Shown here: positions 1 to 7,343 of the stretch, piece after piece
Position numbering within the stretch: position 1 is the first letter of the stretch
Layout: each line of letters opens with the position of its first letter
DNA from: Desulfopila_A sp964446655
GTDB lineage: Bacteria > Desulfobacterota > Desulfobulbia > Desulfobulbales > Desulfocapsaceae
Length of the DNA: 9,847 bases
Assembly: GCA_964446655.1 (NCBI GenBank)
Contig: CAYUPL010000097.1
Coordinates: 1-9,847, forward strand
Direction: 5' to 3'
Notes under the pieces: model-generated
Told to the model about the DNA's origin: nothing
Database searches by the model: none
Seen by the model: the letters and a program-made list of their open reading frames with translations, nothing else
Made by a program: the position numbers and the translations under genes

Positions 1-56
1 GAACCTGTGACCCTCGGCTTGTAAGGCCGATGCTCTCCCAGCTGAGCTACCCGCCC
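1..56 (-). tRNA. tRNA-Val (anticodon UAC), 3' part cut off by window edge
   Basis: Read on the minus strand the sequence starts with a 7-nt acceptor arm (GGGCGGG, 56-50), then T8, a D arm (GCTCAGCTGGGAGAGC) and an anticodon arm with a 5-bp stem (CGGCC/GGCCG type) and loop CTTACAA. The anticodon is TAC at 23-21, which falls exactly at tRNA position 34, so it is a valine tRNA reading GUA and related codons. The window ends inside the T arm (GGTTC), so the 3' acceptor strand is not visible. It lies 70 nt downstream of the lon stop codon on the same strand, with its own promoter-like sequence between. Confidence 0.93.
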
Positions 57-77
57 GCTCGTTCAAGCGTGGATGAC

Positions 78-106
78 TATTTACCAGCTTCACTCTGGTC
101 CGTCAA
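78..106 (-). promoter_or_regulatory. Candidate sigma70 promoter for tRNA-Val
   Basis: On the minus strand TTGACG (106-101, 5 of 6 consensus) is followed by a 17-nt spacer and TAAATA (83-78, a weak 3 of 6). Transcription would start near 71, about 15 nt before the mature tRNA end. The spacer holds a small inverted repeat (ACCAG/CTGGT). The -35 and the position favour a real promoter, but the -10 is poor. It would let tRNA-Val be transcribed independently of the lon cluster. Confidence 0.45.
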
Positions 107-126
107 GCAAAAAAGAAAGAAAAGAG

Positions 127-2538
127 TTAATGTTGCGCATTCTGTGAACCTGTCTCAATGCCACTGTAGACGGTGCTGCCGGCCACATTTTTAAAGAGCG
201 TTCCCCCCTCTTTTAGAACTATCGCCTGTTCAAGTACTTCATCCATATGGTCCACCAGATCGATGGTGAGACTCTTCCTGATGGTTGGAGTGACGTCCTT
301 CAAATCCCTCTCATTTTCCTTGGGAAGAAGGACATGGGTAATATTACCTCTTTTGGCAGCCAGCAGTTTTTCGGTGATACCGCCGATGGGAAGAATTCTG
401 CCGCGCAGGGTAATTTCACCGGTCATGGCAAGCTTATGACGAACCGGCGCCTTCAATAGCGCGGAAACCAGCGTAGTCGCCATGGTGATACCAGCCGATG
501 GACCGTCTTTGGGAATGGCTCCTTCCGGTACATGGATATGAATATCAAGCTTCTGATAAAAATCATGTTCAAGCCCGAGAACCTCGGCGCGAGAGCGAAC
601 ATAACTGAGTGCCGCTCTGGCGGACTCCTGCATGACATCGCCAAGTTTACCGGTAATAATTAATTTGCCGGTGCCGGGCATCAAGGTGGCTTCTATCTGG
701 AGAAGCTCGCCGCCGACTTCCGTCCAGGCAAGCCCGGTGGTCAGCCCGATCGCATCTTTTTCTTCCGCCAGGCCGTATCGAAACCGTGGTGTGCCGAGAT
801 GCTTCAGGATGGATTGCACGCCAATGCGATATTTTTTGTCTTTGGCCTTCTTTTTCAGGCGATCGCGGGCAATCTTGCGACACAACGAGGCAATCGATCG
901 CTCCAGATTACGCACCCCGGCCTCTCTGGTATAGCGTCTGACGATCTCAAGGATTGCTCCCTCGGTCAGTTTGATATCATCTGCATCAAAGCCATTGGCC
1001 TCAAGCTGTTTGGGAACGAGGTATCCTTCGGCAATCTTCTGTTTCTCTTCTTCGGTATAGCCGCTGATTGAGATAATTTCCATCCTGTCCTGCAGCGGTA
1101 CGGGAATACCATGCAGACTATTGGCGGTGGTAATGAAAAAAACGCCGGAAAGATCATAATCGAGATCGAGATAATGGTCGTTAAAGGCAACGTTCTGCTC
1201 CGGATCAAGCACCTCCAGCAAGGCAGCGGAAGGGTCACCCCTGAAATCCATGGACATTTTGTCTACTTCATCAAGACAGAATACAGGATTGGAAACATTG
1301 ACCTTCTGCATTGACTGGATAATCTTGCCGGGCATCGCTCCGATATATGTTCTTCTATGGCCCCGAATTTCAGCCTCGTCACGCACACCGCCAAGAGAGA
1401 GGCGGACAAACTTCCTGTCCATCGCCCGGGCAATGGATTTACAGATTGATGTCTTCCCCACTCCCGGAGGACCCACCAGACAAAGGATAGGCCCTTTAAT
1501 TTTCCTCACCTGGGTCTGCACGGCAAGATATTCAAGAATGCGCTCTTTCGGCTTGGAAAGACCATAGTGGTCTTCATCCAGAATCCTCTCGGCAGTGTTG
1601 ATATCCAGATTGCTCTTGCCTTTTTTCTTCCAGGGAAGGTTGATGATACAATCTATATAATTGCGGACAACCGTAGTTTCCGCCGACATCGGCGGCATGG
1701 CCTTGAGTTTTTTCAATTCCTTCAAAGCCTTCTCTCTGGCAACAGCAGGCATTTTCATCTTATTGATGGTCTCTTCCAGCTCTGCTATATCGCCAAGGCC
1801 ATCATCGCCCTGCCCCATTTCACTTTGAATCTCTCGAACCTTTTCGCCGAGATAATAATTCCTCTGGGTTTTCCCCATTCGGGTTTTTACTTTGGCGTCA
1901 ATGGTTTTCTCGAGCTCAGCCAGCTCTACCTCGCGCTGGATTATGTCGAGGATCTTCTCTATCCTCTGCTGCACTGTTTCACATTCAAGAATTGTCTGTT
2001 TTTCCTCGGCCTTGATGGGGAGATGAGAGCAAATTACATCAACAAGTTTTGTCGTCTGCTCAATGGACTCCAGAGATTTAACCACCTCTTTGGCAATTTT
2101 CTTGTTGATGAGAGCAAATTCGCTAAAGTATTTGCGCAGTTCACGCTCATAGGCGACGAGCTCTTTGCTGCCCTCCTCTTCTTCTTCAAGAGGACGCACT
2201 TCCACCTGAAAAAATGCATCATTGGGCACAAAGGAGACAATCTCTCCCCGGCCCTTTCCCTCGACAAGAGCCTTGATGGTACCGTCGGGAAGGCGTAGAA
2301 GCTGCATGACGACGGCAAGGGTTCCTCGTGCATATACCCCGTCTTCTTCCGGCTCATCGACACTTGAATCTTTCTGAGTGACCAGGAAGATTTCGGTTCT
2401 TTTCTGCATGGCATCTTCAAGAGCCTGAATAGACTTTCTTCTGCCGACCACCAGCGGTGCAACCATATGTGGAAACACAACGATATCCCTGAGAGGCATC
2501 AAAGGATAAAGCTTTGTTGTATCTTCATTTTTGGGCAT
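127..2538 (-). CDS. lon: Lon ATP-dependent protease (LonA type)
   Basis: Cytoplasmic AAA+ protease that unfolds and degrades damaged proteins and short-lived regulators. The product is 803 aa, normal for bacterial LonA. In order: N-terminal LON substrate domain (about residues 10-205, opening with LYPLMPLRDIVVFPHMVAPL), a helical linker, the AAA+ module with Walker A GPPGVGKT (356-363) and Walker B CLDEVDK (D423, E424), and a C-terminal protease domain with catalytic Ser681 in PKDGPSAG and Lys724 in GGITEK. The Ser-Lys spacing of 43 matches E. coli S679/K722. The ATG at 2538 is preceded by GGAG (2550-2547). It is last in the tig-clpP-clpX-lon series, 35 nt after clpX, so cotranscription is likely. 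No clear hairpin terminator follows, only a T-rich tract after the stop. Confidence 0.98.
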   Translation of the reverse strand: MPKNEDTTKLYPLMPLRDIVVFPHMVAPLVVGRRKSIQALEDAMQKRTEIFLVTQKDSSVDEPEEDGVYARGTLAVVMQLLRLPDGTIKALVEGKGRGEIVSFVPNDAFFQVEVRPLEEEEEGSKELVAYERELRKYFSEFALINKKIAKEVVKSLESIEQTTKLVDVICSHLPIKAEEKQTILECETVQQRIEKILDIIQREVELAELEKTIDAKVKTRMGKTQRNYYLGEKVREIQSEMGQGDDGLGDIAELEETINKMKMPAVAREKALKELKKLKAMPPMSAETTVVRNYIDCIINLPWKKKGKSNLDINTAERILDEDHYGLSKPKERILEYLAVQTQVRKIKGPILCLVGPPGVGKTSICKSIARAMDRKFVRLSLGGVRDEAEIRGHRRTYIGAMPGKIIQSMQKVNVSNPVFCLDEVDKMSMDFRGDPSAALLEVLDPEQNVAFNDHYLDLDYDLSGVFFITTANSLHGIPVPLQDRMEIISISGYTEEEKQKIAEGYLVPKQLEANGFDADDIKLTEGAILEIVRRYTREAGVRNLERSIASLCRKIARDRLKKKAKDKKYRIGVQSILKHLGTPRFRYGLAEEKDAIGLTTGLAWTEVGGELLQIEATLMPGTGKLIITGKLGDVMQESARAALSYVRSRAEVLGLEHDFYQKLDIHIHVPEGAIPKDGPSAGITMATTLVSALLKAPVRHKLAMTGEITLRGRILPIGGITEKLLAAKRGNITHVLLPKENERDLKDVTPTIRKSLTIDLVDHMDEVLEQAIVLKEGGTLFKNVAGSTVYSGIETGSQNAQH

Positions 2539-2573
2539 TACTTCTTCTCCATTATATAATTACACCAGTAGTA

Positions 2574-3842
2574 TCAGGCAGTTTCTGCTTGGTCTTCTTC
2601 GCTCTTTTTCTGATAGAGTATTACAGGATAATCACCGTTATTGATGACCTGCTCGCTGATGACGCATTCCTGCACGTTTTCTTTGGAAGGAAGGTCGTAC
2701 ATCACATCAAGCATGGCGCTTTCCATAACCGAACGTAAACCTCGAGCACCTGATTTACGTTCCAGGGCTTTTTTGGCAATGGCGACAAGAGCGCCTTCGG
2801 TAAATCGAAGCTTGATATCATCAAACTCGAAAAGTTTGGTGTACTGTTTGGTCAAGGCGTTTTTCGGTTCTTTTAATATCCGAACCAGATCTTCCTCGAG
2901 CAACTCTTCCATGGTTGCAATAACCGGCAGTCTGCCGACCAGCTCAGGAATAAGACCATACTTCAACAAATCTTCCGGTTGCACGGCGGCAAGCAACTCA
3001 CCGAGTTTTTTGGTTGTCGAACCTACGACATTACTACCGAACCCGATGGACTTCTTGCCCTTACGCCGTTTCACGACATTATCCAATCCAACAAAGGCAC
3101 CACCGCAAATAAAGAGGATATTGGTCGTGTCGATCTTGACCAGTTCCTGCTGCGGATGCTTGCGGCCGCCCTTGGGCGGTATTGAAGCGACGGTACCTTC
3201 GATGATCTTCAGCAGCGCCTGCTGCACGCCCTCACCACTTACATCACGGGTCAGGGAAGGACTGTCCGATTTTCTGGCGATTTTATCGATCTCATCTATA
3301 TATATAATACCTCTTTCCGCCTTTTCGATATCATAATCGGCCGCCTGAAGAAGATTAACCAGGATATTTTCGACATCGTCTCCGACGTAGCCGGCTTCCG
3401 TCAGGGTAGTGGCGTCGGCCATCGAGAAGGGAACATTCAGTATGCGGGCCAGCGTCTGGGCAACCAGAGTCTTGCCGGAGCCCGTCGGCCCTATAAGAAT
3501 GATGTTTGATTTCTGCAGTTCGATATCATCACCGTCCTGCGGGGCATCGATGCGTTTATAATGGTTGTGCACAGCCACCGATAACACTTTTTTGGCATAC
3601 TCCTGCCCAATGACATAATCATTAAGATGATCATTGATTTCCTTCGGCTTGAGGATGGTCGCTGCTTTCTCTTCCTCCTCTTTGCCGGCAGAGCTCTCAT
3701 CCTGCACAATCTCGTTACACAGGTCAATGCATTCATCGCAGATAAATACATCCGGCCCGGCGATCAGTTTATTTACCTCGTCCTGATTTTTTCCACAAAA
3801 TGAACAATGACAATCAGGTCCTTTTACATCTTTGTCACTCAT
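2574..3842 (-). CDS. clpX: ClpX, ATP-binding unfoldase subunit of ClpXP protease
   Basis: Hexameric AAA+ unfoldase that recognises tagged substrates and threads them into ClpP. The product is 422 aa, the usual length. Visible in order: N-terminal zinc-binding domain with Cys13, Cys16, Cys35 and Cys38; Walker A GPTGSGKT (118-125); pore-1 loop GYVG (151-154); Walker B IIYIDEID (D183, E184); RKH pore loop (227-229); the ClpP-docking IGF tripeptide (266-268); and sensor-2 GARGLR (365-370). All key residues are present, so it should pair with the clpP immediately upstream. The ATG (3842-3840) directly follows the clpP TAG stop (3845-3843) with no base between; its Shine-Dalgarno-like GAGG lies inside the last clpP codons, which suggests translational coupling. 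Confidence 0.98.
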   Translation of the reverse strand: MSDKDVKGPDCHCSFCGKNQDEVNKLIAGPDVFICDECIDLCNEIVQDESSAGKEEEEKAATILKPKEINDHLNDYVIGQEYAKKVLSVAVHNHYKRIDAPQDGDDIELQKSNIILIGPTGSGKTLVAQTLARILNVPFSMADATTLTEAGYVGDDVENILVNLLQAADYDIEKAERGIIYIDEIDKIARKSDSPSLTRDVSGEGVQQALLKIIEGTVASIPPKGGRKHPQQELVKIDTTNILFICGGAFVGLDNVVKRRKGKKSIGFGSNVVGSTTKKLGELLAAVQPEDLLKYGLIPELVGRLPVIATMEELLEEDLVRILKEPKNALTKQYTKLFEFDDIKLRFTEGALVAIAKKALERKSGARGLRSVMESAMLDVMYDLPSKENVQECVISEQVINNGDYPVILYQKKSEEDQAETA

Positions 3843-4445
3843 CTACTTTTCCTCTGCCTGTTCTTCTCGTTGAGTAAGTACTTTGTCTATTATACCATAA
3901 TTCGTTGCTTCAATTGCGCTCATAAAATGATCACGTTCCGTATCTTTTTGGATCTCTTCCAGAGGTTTTTTGGTATGCTGAGCCAATATAGTGTTCAGCT
4001 CTTCACGCATGCGCAGAATTTCCCTGGCATGAATGTCAATATCCGTAGCCTGCCCCTGGAAACCACCCATGGGCTGATGAATCATTATCCGTGAATGAGG
4101 CAGCGAATACCTTTTCCCGGCAGCACCCGCAGCAAGCAGGAAGGCGCCCATGGATGCGGCCTGTCCCATGCACAGTGTCGCTATGTCGCACTTGACATAT
4201 TGCATTGTATCATAAATGGCCATACCGGCTGTAACGGAGCCACCAGGCGAATTGATATAGAAGGTGATGTCTTTTTCCGGGTCGTCCGCTTCCAGAAAAA
4301 GCAACTGGGCTATAATGACACTGGACACGTTATCATCAACAACGGAACCTAGAAAGATAATTCGCTCTTTCAGAAGACGGGAATATATATCAAAAGCTCG
4401 CTCTCCTCGCGGAGTCTGTTCTACCACCATGGGCACTAAGTTCAT
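3843..4445 (-). CDS. clpP: ClpP, proteolytic subunit of Clp protease
   Basis: Tetradecameric serine peptidase that degrades polypeptides fed by ClpX. The product is 200 aa from the ATG at 4445, starting MNLVPMVVEQTPRGERAFDI, the standard ClpP N-terminus with the short axial-loop region. Catalytic triad Ser98 (GQAASMGA), His123 (MIHQPMGG) and Asp172 (TERD) are all present, as is the oxyanion-hole glycine pair in NSPGGSVTAG (65-74). The frame stays open upstream into tig, but the family start and a strong Shine-Dalgarno (AAGGAG, 4457-4452, 6 nt from ATG) fix the start at 4445. It lies 124 nt after tig and ends directly at the clpX ATG. A stable hairpin precedes its ribosome binding site. Confidence 0.98.
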   Translation of the reverse strand: MNLVPMVVEQTPRGERAFDIYSRLLKERIIFLGSVVDDNVSSVIIAQLLFLEADDPEKDITFYINSPGGSVTAGMAIYDTMQYVKCDIATLCMGQAASMGAFLLAAGAAGKRYSLPHSRIMIHQPMGGFQGQATDIDIHAREILRMREELNTILAQHTKKPLEEIQKDTERDHFMSAIEATNYGIIDKVLTQREEQAEEK

Positions 4446-4451
4446 TGTATT

Positions 4452-4457
4452 CTCCTT
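4452..4457 (-). promoter_or_regulatory. Ribosome binding site of clpP
   Basis: AAGGAG on the minus strand, six nucleotides before the ATG at 4445. It decides between this start and the longer open frame that begins at 4625 inside tig. Confidence 0.85.
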
Positions 4458-4466
4458 AAAACGGCA

Positions 4467-4498
4467 CGACTGCAGCGGTTTTAAACCTGCTGCAGTCG
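4467..4498 (-). promoter_or_regulatory. Stable RNA hairpin between tig and clpP
   Basis: Perfect 10-bp inverted repeat CGACTGCAGC (4467-4476) and GCTGCAGTCG (4489-4498). The 12 nt between the arms can extend the stem (ggttt/aaacc pairing with one bulged base). In the mRNA the hairpin is followed by GCCG and only then TTTT, so it is not a canonical intrinsic terminator. It ends about 21 nt upstream of the clpP start. Possible roles are partial attenuation, an RNase processing site or a 5' stability element that separates Tig output from ClpP output. The structure is seen; the role is inferred. Confidence 0.6.
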
Positions 4499-4569
4499 CT
4501 AGTTTAATCAAATTCCGCCCCCTTTCAGGCTCGCAGAAAAGTGTATGGTCAACAAAGAAAGAATAGTAT

Positions 4570-5895
4570 TTAACTCTCTTCAGTTGTTTTTTCTTCTTCA
4601 ACCGGTACAGCTTGGGGTTCCACAAATTTCACTTCATCCCTGAGAAATTGCAGTACTTTCTCATTGAGCAACTCGTTCATTAAAGGAAGTAAATCATCAC
4701 GACTGCTGAAGAATTCTTTCACCTGGGCAACCGACATATTATATTGATCGCCAATGCGCTTGAAGCCTCGGTCCATATCTTCATCCTTCAGCTTCAGATC
4801 TTCCGTCTGGGCAATCTTTTTCAGGATGAAATCACCGCGAACACGCTGAATGGCAACCGGCTCATTGCTCTGCGCCAGCATCTCCTTGCTCAAACCGGCA
4901 GCTTCCAGATTCATGCCGCTTCTTTCAAGCTGTTCTTCCGTCTGCTTAATCATTTGTTGAACTTCAAAGTCCACCAGTCTTTTAGGGACATCAAATTCAT
5001 TATCTTTCAAAATAGCCTGCATTATTTTATCAGTCAACTCACCCTCGGCGCTTTCTTCTCGCTCCCGGGTCAGTTTTTCCTTGATGGAGTTCTTTAACTC
5101 CTGCAGGGTAATAAATTCCTTGCCGACATCTTTGGCGAATTCATCGTCCAGCTCAGCCAGGATACGTTCCTTGATATCCTTGACCGTAACCTTGAACTCA
5201 ACTTTTTTCCCGGCAAGAATAGGATTTGGGTGTTTCTCTGGAAAATCGACCTCATGAGAGGCCTCTTCCCCTTTGTTCATTCCCACAAGCTTCTTTTCGA
5301 AGTCAGCGCCCATCTGGCCCGAACCGACCTCAACGGAAGAGTTTTCACTCTTGACCTGCTTCATGACATTGCCCTTGTGATATCCCTGATAGTCAACAAC
5401 GACGATATCACCCTCCTGAGCCGGACGGTCATCAACGGATTTCAACGGCGCCATCTGACGCTGCAACGCCTGCAGTTCTTTGTCTATATCAGCATCTGCA
5501 ACATCGGTTTGAGGCTTTTCTATTTCAAGACCTTTATAGCCGGTCAGTTCAAATTCCGGCCGTACATCGACCTGAGCCGCATAGGTGAACGAACCGTCTT
5601 CATTATAGGAATGATTGAGGATTTCAGGATGAACCACCGCATCAATTTTTTCTTTTTCTATGACGTCAAAATAGGTGTCCTGAACAAGTTTTTCGCCGAC
5701 ATCGGCCTCAACCTGCGGTTTGTATGTTTTTTCGATGATGGAACGAGGGACTTTGCCTTTTCTGAAGCCCTTCAATTTTGCTTGTTTCTGTAACGTGTCA
5801 TACTCTTTTTTCAGCTTCTTCTGAACTTCATTTTCAGGCAGAGTAACCGTAACTTTTCTTGTAAGAGTTCCTATCTCTTCAACCTTGACTTCCAT
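4570..5895 (-). CDS. tig: Trigger factor, ribosome-associated chaperone
   Basis: Binds at the ribosome exit tunnel and shields nascent chains; also a peptidyl-prolyl isomerase. The product is 441 aa, close to the family norm (E. coli 432). The N-terminal ribosome-docking domain carries the signature GFRKGKVP at 43-50, the same position as in E. coli. An FKBP-like PPIase domain covers about 157-242 (starting EGDIVVVDYQG), followed by the C-terminal helical chaperone domain (about 245-420) and an acidic, disordered tail rich in Glu. The ATG at 5895 is preceded by AAGGATGG about 6-10 nt away. It lies 117 nt downstream of tRNA-Leu(UAG) on the same strand and heads the clpP-clpX-lon series. I see no convincing promoter in that 117-nt gap, so cotranscription with the tRNA is possible. 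Confidence 0.98.
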   Translation of the reverse strand: MEVKVEEIGTLTRKVTVTLPENEVQKKLKKEYDTLQKQAKLKGFRKGKVPRSIIEKTYKPQVEADVGEKLVQDTYFDVIEKEKIDAVVHPEILNHSYNEDGSFTYAAQVDVRPEFELTGYKGLEIEKPQTDVADADIDKELQALQRQMAPLKSVDDRPAQEGDIVVVDYQGYHKGNVMKQVKSENSSVEVGSGQMGADFEKKLVGMNKGEEASHEVDFPEKHPNPILAGKKVEFKVTVKDIKERILAELDDEFAKDVGKEFITLQELKNSIKEKLTREREESAEGELTDKIMQAILKDNEFDVPKRLVDFEVQQMIKQTEEQLERSGMNLEAAGLSKEMLAQSNEPVAIQRVRGDFILKKIAQTEDLKLKDEDMDRGFKRIGDQYNMSVAQVKEFFSSRDDLLPLMNELLNEKVLQFLRDEVKFVEPQAVPVEEEKTTEES

Positions 5896-6012
5896 CTGTT
5901 TCCATCCTTTTAACTGTGTTCTGTATTTACTTTGATGAGTTCGGTTTTTTTCCCGACTTCCAACCCCGTCTTACAGAAATAATTTCACGAAAATGCATCA
6001 TAAAGTCAGCCA

Positions 6013-6097
6013 TGGTGCGAGAGGGGGGAGTCGAACCCCCACACCGTAAGGCGCTAGATCCTAAGTCTAGTGCGTCTACCAGTTCCGCCACCCTCGC
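6013..6097 (-). tRNA. tRNA-Leu (anticodon UAG), complete, CCA encoded
   Basis: On the minus strand the acceptor stem GCGAGGG (6097-6091) pairs with CTCTCGC (6023-6017) with one G-U pair, followed by discriminator A and an encoded CCA (6015-6013). The anticodon stem CTAGA/TCTAG encloses loop CTTAGGA, giving anticodon TAG (6063-6061). A long variable arm (CGCC TTAC GGTG) marks a class II tRNA, as expected for leucine. The T arm is GGGGG/CCCCC with loop TTCGACT. It is 117 nt upstream of tig and divergent from the DsbA-family gene. Confidence 0.97.
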
Positions 6098-6106
6098 AAC
6101 TTGCCG

Positions 6107-6112
6107 ATTTTA
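6107..6112 (-). promoter_or_regulatory. Candidate -10 element for tRNA-Leu(UAG)
   Basis: TAAAAT on the minus strand (5 of 6 consensus) ends 9 nt before the mature 5' end of the tRNA, a suitable distance for a stable-RNA promoter. No good -35 is found 16-18 nt upstream; the nearest candidates match poorly. Treat as a weak call. Confidence 0.3.
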
Positions 6113-6390
6113 CTTGTTATTATTCAAACCAATCTCGCAACATAACATTTTTCCAGCAATTTTGCGAATAAAATGATCCGTAGATCAAAAAACGTGGCGC
6201 ATAACCTCATATTTAAAGATGAAACCTGAATTATTCCCGTTTCCACCAAATGACTCACTTGTAATTCACAAGAACTACCTCGTCAAGGTATGGTGCTATG
6301 CAAAAAAGCGCCATTGCCTGACTCCCACTAGAGACCGGTTCAGCCTCGATAGCTCAACTTCACTCTTTCCTCTTCGCTTCAGGTCTTCCC

Positions 6391-6419
6391 TTGCCAAACA
6401 GCGTATTTATGGATATTAT
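6391..6419 (+). promoter_or_regulatory. Sigma70-type promoter for the DsbA-phoH operon
   Basis: TTGCCA (6391-6396) and TATTAT (6414-6419) each match the consensus at 5 of 6 positions and are separated by exactly 17 nt. Transcription would begin near 6426, giving a leader of about 52 nt before the ATG at 6478. This is the best promoter in the window. Confidence 0.7.
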
Positions 6420-6477
6420 CTGACTTCTAAAAACTTTTCACCGCTGTCAAATATCCACCTTTTCTAACGAGGTTTAC

Positions 6478-7338
6478 ATGAAATTCATTACACTCTTTGC
6501 AGTTGCACTATCGATGAACGTTGCATTTTGCAGTTTTGCAGGCGCTGCCGCAGGCCAGCAGGACAGACCATCCGGTCTCGAGTGGCAGGTAGTGCAACAA
6601 TGGCAACTCCCGGCAAGCCCCATTGACATAGTCCATTCCTTAGACGGCAAATATGTCTTTGTACTGACAGACGATCAACAGGTTCTAATTTATACCCCCG
6701 CTGGAAACCTAGAGGGTACCCTGCCTGTCGACAAAGGGGTCAGTGCTATAGATATTGCTCCCCGCGCTGAATTGCTCTACCTCATAGACAGTAAACAAAA
6801 CACCTTCTCAACACTTACGATAAACTTTGTCAAAGAAATCAATACGGCAGGCTCCCCTTTTCGCGGCCCGGAAGATGCACCGGTGACAGTGGTGCTTTTC
6901 ACCGATTTTGAATGCCCCTACTGCAGCAAGGTGGAACCTTTAATGGCCCAGATTCTCGAAAAAAACCCTGAAACCGTCAAACTCGTCTTTAAAAATATGC
7001 CGCTGCAGTTCCACAAGTTTGCCGACCCTGCCGCCCGAGCTGCGCTGGCTGCCGGCAAACAGGGAAAATTCTGGGAGTTCCACGATGCCCTCTTTGCCGC
7101 CGAAAAACTCAGCAATCAGGTTATTGCAGACATTGCCGTTGCCTTGAATCTTGATATCGAGCAATGGAAACAAGACAAAGAATCTCAGGAAATACGGCAG
7201 CAGATCAATAGGGACCTTGCCGACGCGCAACAGGCCGGCGTTACCGGAACTCCTACAATATATATTAACGGTCGGCTTTTAAAAGAGAGAAATCTGCAGG
7301 GATTTCAGCATATGATCAACGAAGAATTGCAAAAATAA
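6478..7338 (+). CDS. Exported DsbA/thioredoxin-fold disulfide oxidoreductase with N-terminal propeller-like repeats
   Basis: The product is 286 aa. Residues 1-25 form a signal peptide (Lys2, hydrophobic core, cleavage probable around FAGAAA-GQQ), so it acts in the periplasm. Residues about 45-120 hold two blade-like repeats (PIDIVHSLDGKYVFVLTDDQ... and AIDIAPRAELLYLIDSKQN...). Residues about 122-286 form a DsbA-type thioredoxin fold with active site C146-P-Y-C149 in FTDFECPYCSKVEPLM, a helical insert (HKFADPAARAALAAGKQGKFWEFHDALFA) and cis-Pro259 in VTGTPTIYING. It should exchange disulfides in exported proteins; oxidase, reductase or isomerase role cannot be read from sequence. The start is backed by GAGG (6469-6472). 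phoH begins 5 nt downstream, so they share an operon. A lipoprotein is unlikely: Cys18 has no proper lipobox. Confidence 0.88.
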   Translation: MKFITLFAVALSMNVAFCSFAGAAAGQQDRPSGLEWQVVQQWQLPASPIDIVHSLDGKYVFVLTDDQQVLIYTPAGNLEGTLPVDKGVSAIDIAPRAELLYLIDSKQNTFSTLTINFVKEINTAGSPFRGPEDAPVTVVLFTDFECPYCSKVEPLMAQILEKNPETVKLVFKNMPLQFHKFADPAARAALAAGKQGKFWEFHDALFAAEKLSNQVIADIAVALNLDIEQWKQDKESQEIRQQINRDLADAQQAGVTGTPTIYINGRLLKERNLQGFQHMINEELQK

Positions 7339-7343
7339 TACGA

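Larger units (their letters stand above)
6098..6477. other. Divergent intergenic region without a gene
   Basis: This 380-nt stretch separates the minus-strand tRNA-Leu/tig cluster from the plus-strand DsbA-family operon. It holds the candidate tRNA-Leu -10 near its left end and a good plus-strand promoter at 6391-6419. Between them (about 6120-6390) I see AT-rich sequence and a small inverted repeat CTTGT/ACAAG around AATTC (6258-6272), but no RNA gene, no operator I can name and no protein-like open frame with a ribosome binding site. Confidence 0.7.

Noticed and set aside
1567..2298. 243-aa plus-strand open frame opposite lon
   Set aside because: It lies wholly antisense to the conserved N-terminal half of lon, and its product resembles no family I know. 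Shadow frame.
2536..2552. Four-codon mini-frame (ATG GAG AAG AAG TAA) overlapping the lon ATG as TAATG, with a TATAAT just before it
   Set aside because: The GGAG inside it is simply the lon ribosome binding site and the mini-frame has none of its own. The TATAAT has no matching -35 and would start transcription almost at the lon ATG.
2641..3336. 231-aa plus-strand open frame opposite clpX
   Set aside because: Antisense to conserved clpX sequence, serine/proline-rich shadow translation, no ribosome binding site seen.
4446..4625. Upstream extension of clpP to an ATG at 4625
   Set aside because: It would overlap the end of tig and add 60 lysine-rich residues absent from ClpP; the strong ribosome binding site and family N-terminus fix the start at 4445.
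5930..5960. Small inverted repeat with a T-run (TCGG...CCGA) between tRNA-Leu and tig
   Set aside because: The stem is only four to five pairs and the T-run is in the loop, so it is neither a terminator nor a convincing regulatory hairpin.
5916..6176. 86-aa plus-strand frame across tRNA-Leu(UAG)
   Set aside because: Its middle (VREGGVEPPHRKALDPKS) is the typical translation of an antisense leucine tRNA, a well-known spurious annotation.
6219..6467. 82-aa plus-strand frame in the divergent intergenic region
   Set aside because: No ribosome binding site, product not protein-like, and it overlaps the promoter of the DsbA-family gene.
6529..6534. Cys18 of the DsbA-family protein as a lipoprotein cysteine
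   Set aside because: The preceding residues (VAF) do not form a lipobox, since Phe is at -1, and a normal signal peptidase I site follows.
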